A DNA stretch of 64,000 bases from Homalodisca vitripennis (lineage: Eukaryota; Arthropoda; Insecta; Hemiptera; Cicadellidae), in assembly GCF_021130785.1 (NCBI RefSeq), contig NC_060208.1:168931501-168995500 (forward strand), read 5' to 3'. The notes under the pieces are model-generated. The model saw only the letters and a list, made by a program, of their open reading frames with translations. It had not been told where the DNA came from and did not search any database. A program made the position numbers and the translations under genes. Positions 62,368 to 64,000 of the stretch are shown here, piece by piece. The number at the start of each line of letters is the position of its first letter. The stretch's first letter is position 1.

Positions 62368-64000
62368 GAGTATACACGAATGAGCATTTCGTTTTAAATG
62401 CTGACATAATTATCTGAATTTACCCTAAAATGAAAACATATTTTTTTCGGAATTTAACGTTGGATCATATACATAAAGGACAAAAACAACATAGTAAAAT
62501 ACATGTTCAGTTCTTGTTAGTGGAATTATACGTTTAGTTTCAAATTACAAGAGTAATTGGCATTGCTGGGAGGTTGGATTGCACACTGGAGACCTATTAC
62601 ATTGTGTTAGTAAGTAAAGTTAATCATGGAAGTTTGTTCACTGTTCAAGTGTTATTTCATAGTATTGAACTGTACTTACCTTTTAGGTAAGAGTAGACTA
62701 TATTTATCAGTAAATACATACATGTACATGGGATTTCTCAGAACTCTATTTTAAATTTAAATCTTTCCTAAAAGCTTGTTTTAACATATAAGACCCTTTT
62801 TAACTGATTTCATTGTAATAAAGTATTTATAACAACAACATATGAAAGCGTATTTAAGCACCACAATAATAAATTAAAAAAAGATTTCTGATATATGTTA
62901 AGTTAATAAAACCGCGTTTGGAATATTATTCACTAAACAATCAACAGCTCAACCTAATTAAACCTTTTAAATATTGGCAGTTTAATAAATACAGTGAATC
63001 AGTAATTTGTATTAACTAAGAAAATTACATGTTATTTAATAAATCTTTAGATCGAAAGATTTATTGTTATGTTTAAATGTGGATATGACAAGTTATGTAA
63101 CCGTTAAAGTTTATAAAACATATTTTTATCTAACATACATATAACTTTTATCTATGATATCTGATGAATAATTCTTAAATTTGTATTTTAATTTTAATTA
63201 AAATGTGTATGTTTAATTTGTCTGTTCAATAGTAAATTTATTTTATTTACATCAAGACGTTTAAAATGGGGGTTTAATGTTTTCTCCCTATGAAAATACC
63301 AAAAAGTTATTACAGGCTGTTATCCACTAAGGTCGAATAATACATGTCTTTAACTAGCCATTTAATATAAATTAAGAAGTTGCTTTTCTTACCAAAGGCA
63401 CTACAAGAATCTAAATTCTATCTGCATATTAAGTAAATGTTCATTTTCAATAAAACTAAATTCAAATTATTTATATCTACTAATTATTTCTTAAACATAA
63501 TATCTAACAAAATCTAAAATAAAGTTAATTTTATTTCAAATAAAACCAAATAAAATACTAAAATTAGTAAACATGAAAAATAAATTATAGAAATAATATC
63601 TTAAAAATTCAATAAATTATTAAAAAAAAATTTTATTTACTCATATCTTACTGATATACGTTTAACGTTATAATACGTATTTTTATTATACTTCACCAGA
63701 CTTTAAATTCTACTGCTCCTATGTAATTAAAAAGGTCTTAATATAGATATTTCTAACATCATAAACAAAAGATTATGTATTCGCATTTATATTATTTTTA
63801 AGCTTTCTCAAAATTATACAGCTCAAAATATCCTCCCACAATCGTTTGGTATAATCTCTTCATACCAATAGATACCAAGAAAAGCCCCATGTAAATAGCC
63901 TCTTATCATTAAATAAATGGGTAAAATAAAAATTATGACGAATAGTGTTCGTATTTTTTAGTGTTCGATGGAGCAAAAAATACTGTCGAGCACACACCCA
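61993..64000. other. Right arm, outermost part
   Basis: Mirror of about 14,340-16,380, more diverged than the inner arm (about 7 percent differences by eye over the last about 90 aligned bases) and with replaced sequence near 63,840-63,890. No gene recognised. It still matches the left arm at the last base of the window. Confidence 0.7.
62306..62366. repeat. (TA)n microsatellite, expanded relative to the other arm
   Basis: About 60 bp of TA repeat. The matching site near 16,061-16,071 has only about five units. Confidence 0.95.

Larger units (their letters stand above)
37371..64000 (-). repeat. Right arm of the giant inverted duplication
   Basis: This is the reverse-complement copy of 14,340-37,370. 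It has three parts: an error-like core (37,371-40,430); a clean, slightly diverged arm (40,431-58,530); and, after a segment of about 3.46 kb with no left-arm counterpart (58,531-61,992), the outer end of the arm (61,993-64,000). The window stops while the two arms still match, so the full length is unknown. Confidence 0.95.

Noticed and set aside
1..64000. CRISPR array, bacterial operon or prophage
   Set aside because: The tandem structures are microsatellites or an old minisatellite. Spliced transposases, LINE remnants and the composition are eukaryotic.

Overview
This window looks like a stretch of a large, AT-rich, TE-laden invertebrate nuclear genome, probably an insect or another arthropod. 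The grounds are composition, many long (TA)n and (CA)n microsatellites, a decayed Kolobok-type transposon, a second DDE transposon with an intron, and 5'-truncated non-LTR retrotransposons. I see no intact host gene, rRNA, tRNA or CRISPR. Every recognisable coding sequence is a broken transposon gene.

The dominant structure is a very large imperfect inverted duplication. From about 14,340 to the end of the window, the sequence reads inwards to an axis near 37,370 and then back out as its own reverse complement, so that 14,340 pairs with 64,000. Most of 37,371-64,000 therefore repeats the left arm on the opposite strand. Only 1-14,339 has no partner here; its partner would lie beyond the right edge. 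Paired coordinates sum to about 74,860-75,030 over most of the arms. They jump to about 78,340 at the outer end because the right arm carries about 3.46 kb (58,531-61,992) that is absent from the left.

Layout of the left arm, outside to axis: unassigned AT-rich DNA; a 5'-truncated LINE fragment (22.3-23.6 kb, minus strand); unassigned DNA with two GC-richer blocks; a decayed tandem repeat of about 120 bp (28.96-29.69 kb); a 2.94-kb DDE transposon with GAGC-type inverted ends (30.5-33.5 kb, possibly Sola-like); a LINE reverse-transcriptase fragment (34.3-34.6 kb); and a 2.67-kb Kolobok-type transposon (34.62-37.29 kb) flanked by TTAA. The axis lies about 80 bp beyond that transposon. The right arm repeats these in reverse order.

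The first 3 kb of the right arm (37.37-40.43 kb) are unlike normal DNA. They are dominated by homopolymer runs, yet they can still be aligned piecewise to the reverse complement of the Kolobok region. This is best read as an error-degraded consensus just past a fold. Beyond 40.43 kb the right arm is clean but differs from the left by substitutions, microsatellite lengths, a flipped hairpin loop, different transposase lesions and the 3.46-kb segment. My preferred reading is that an assembly joined two diverged haplotypes head to head through a fold-back read. A genuine inverted segmental duplication is the main alternative.
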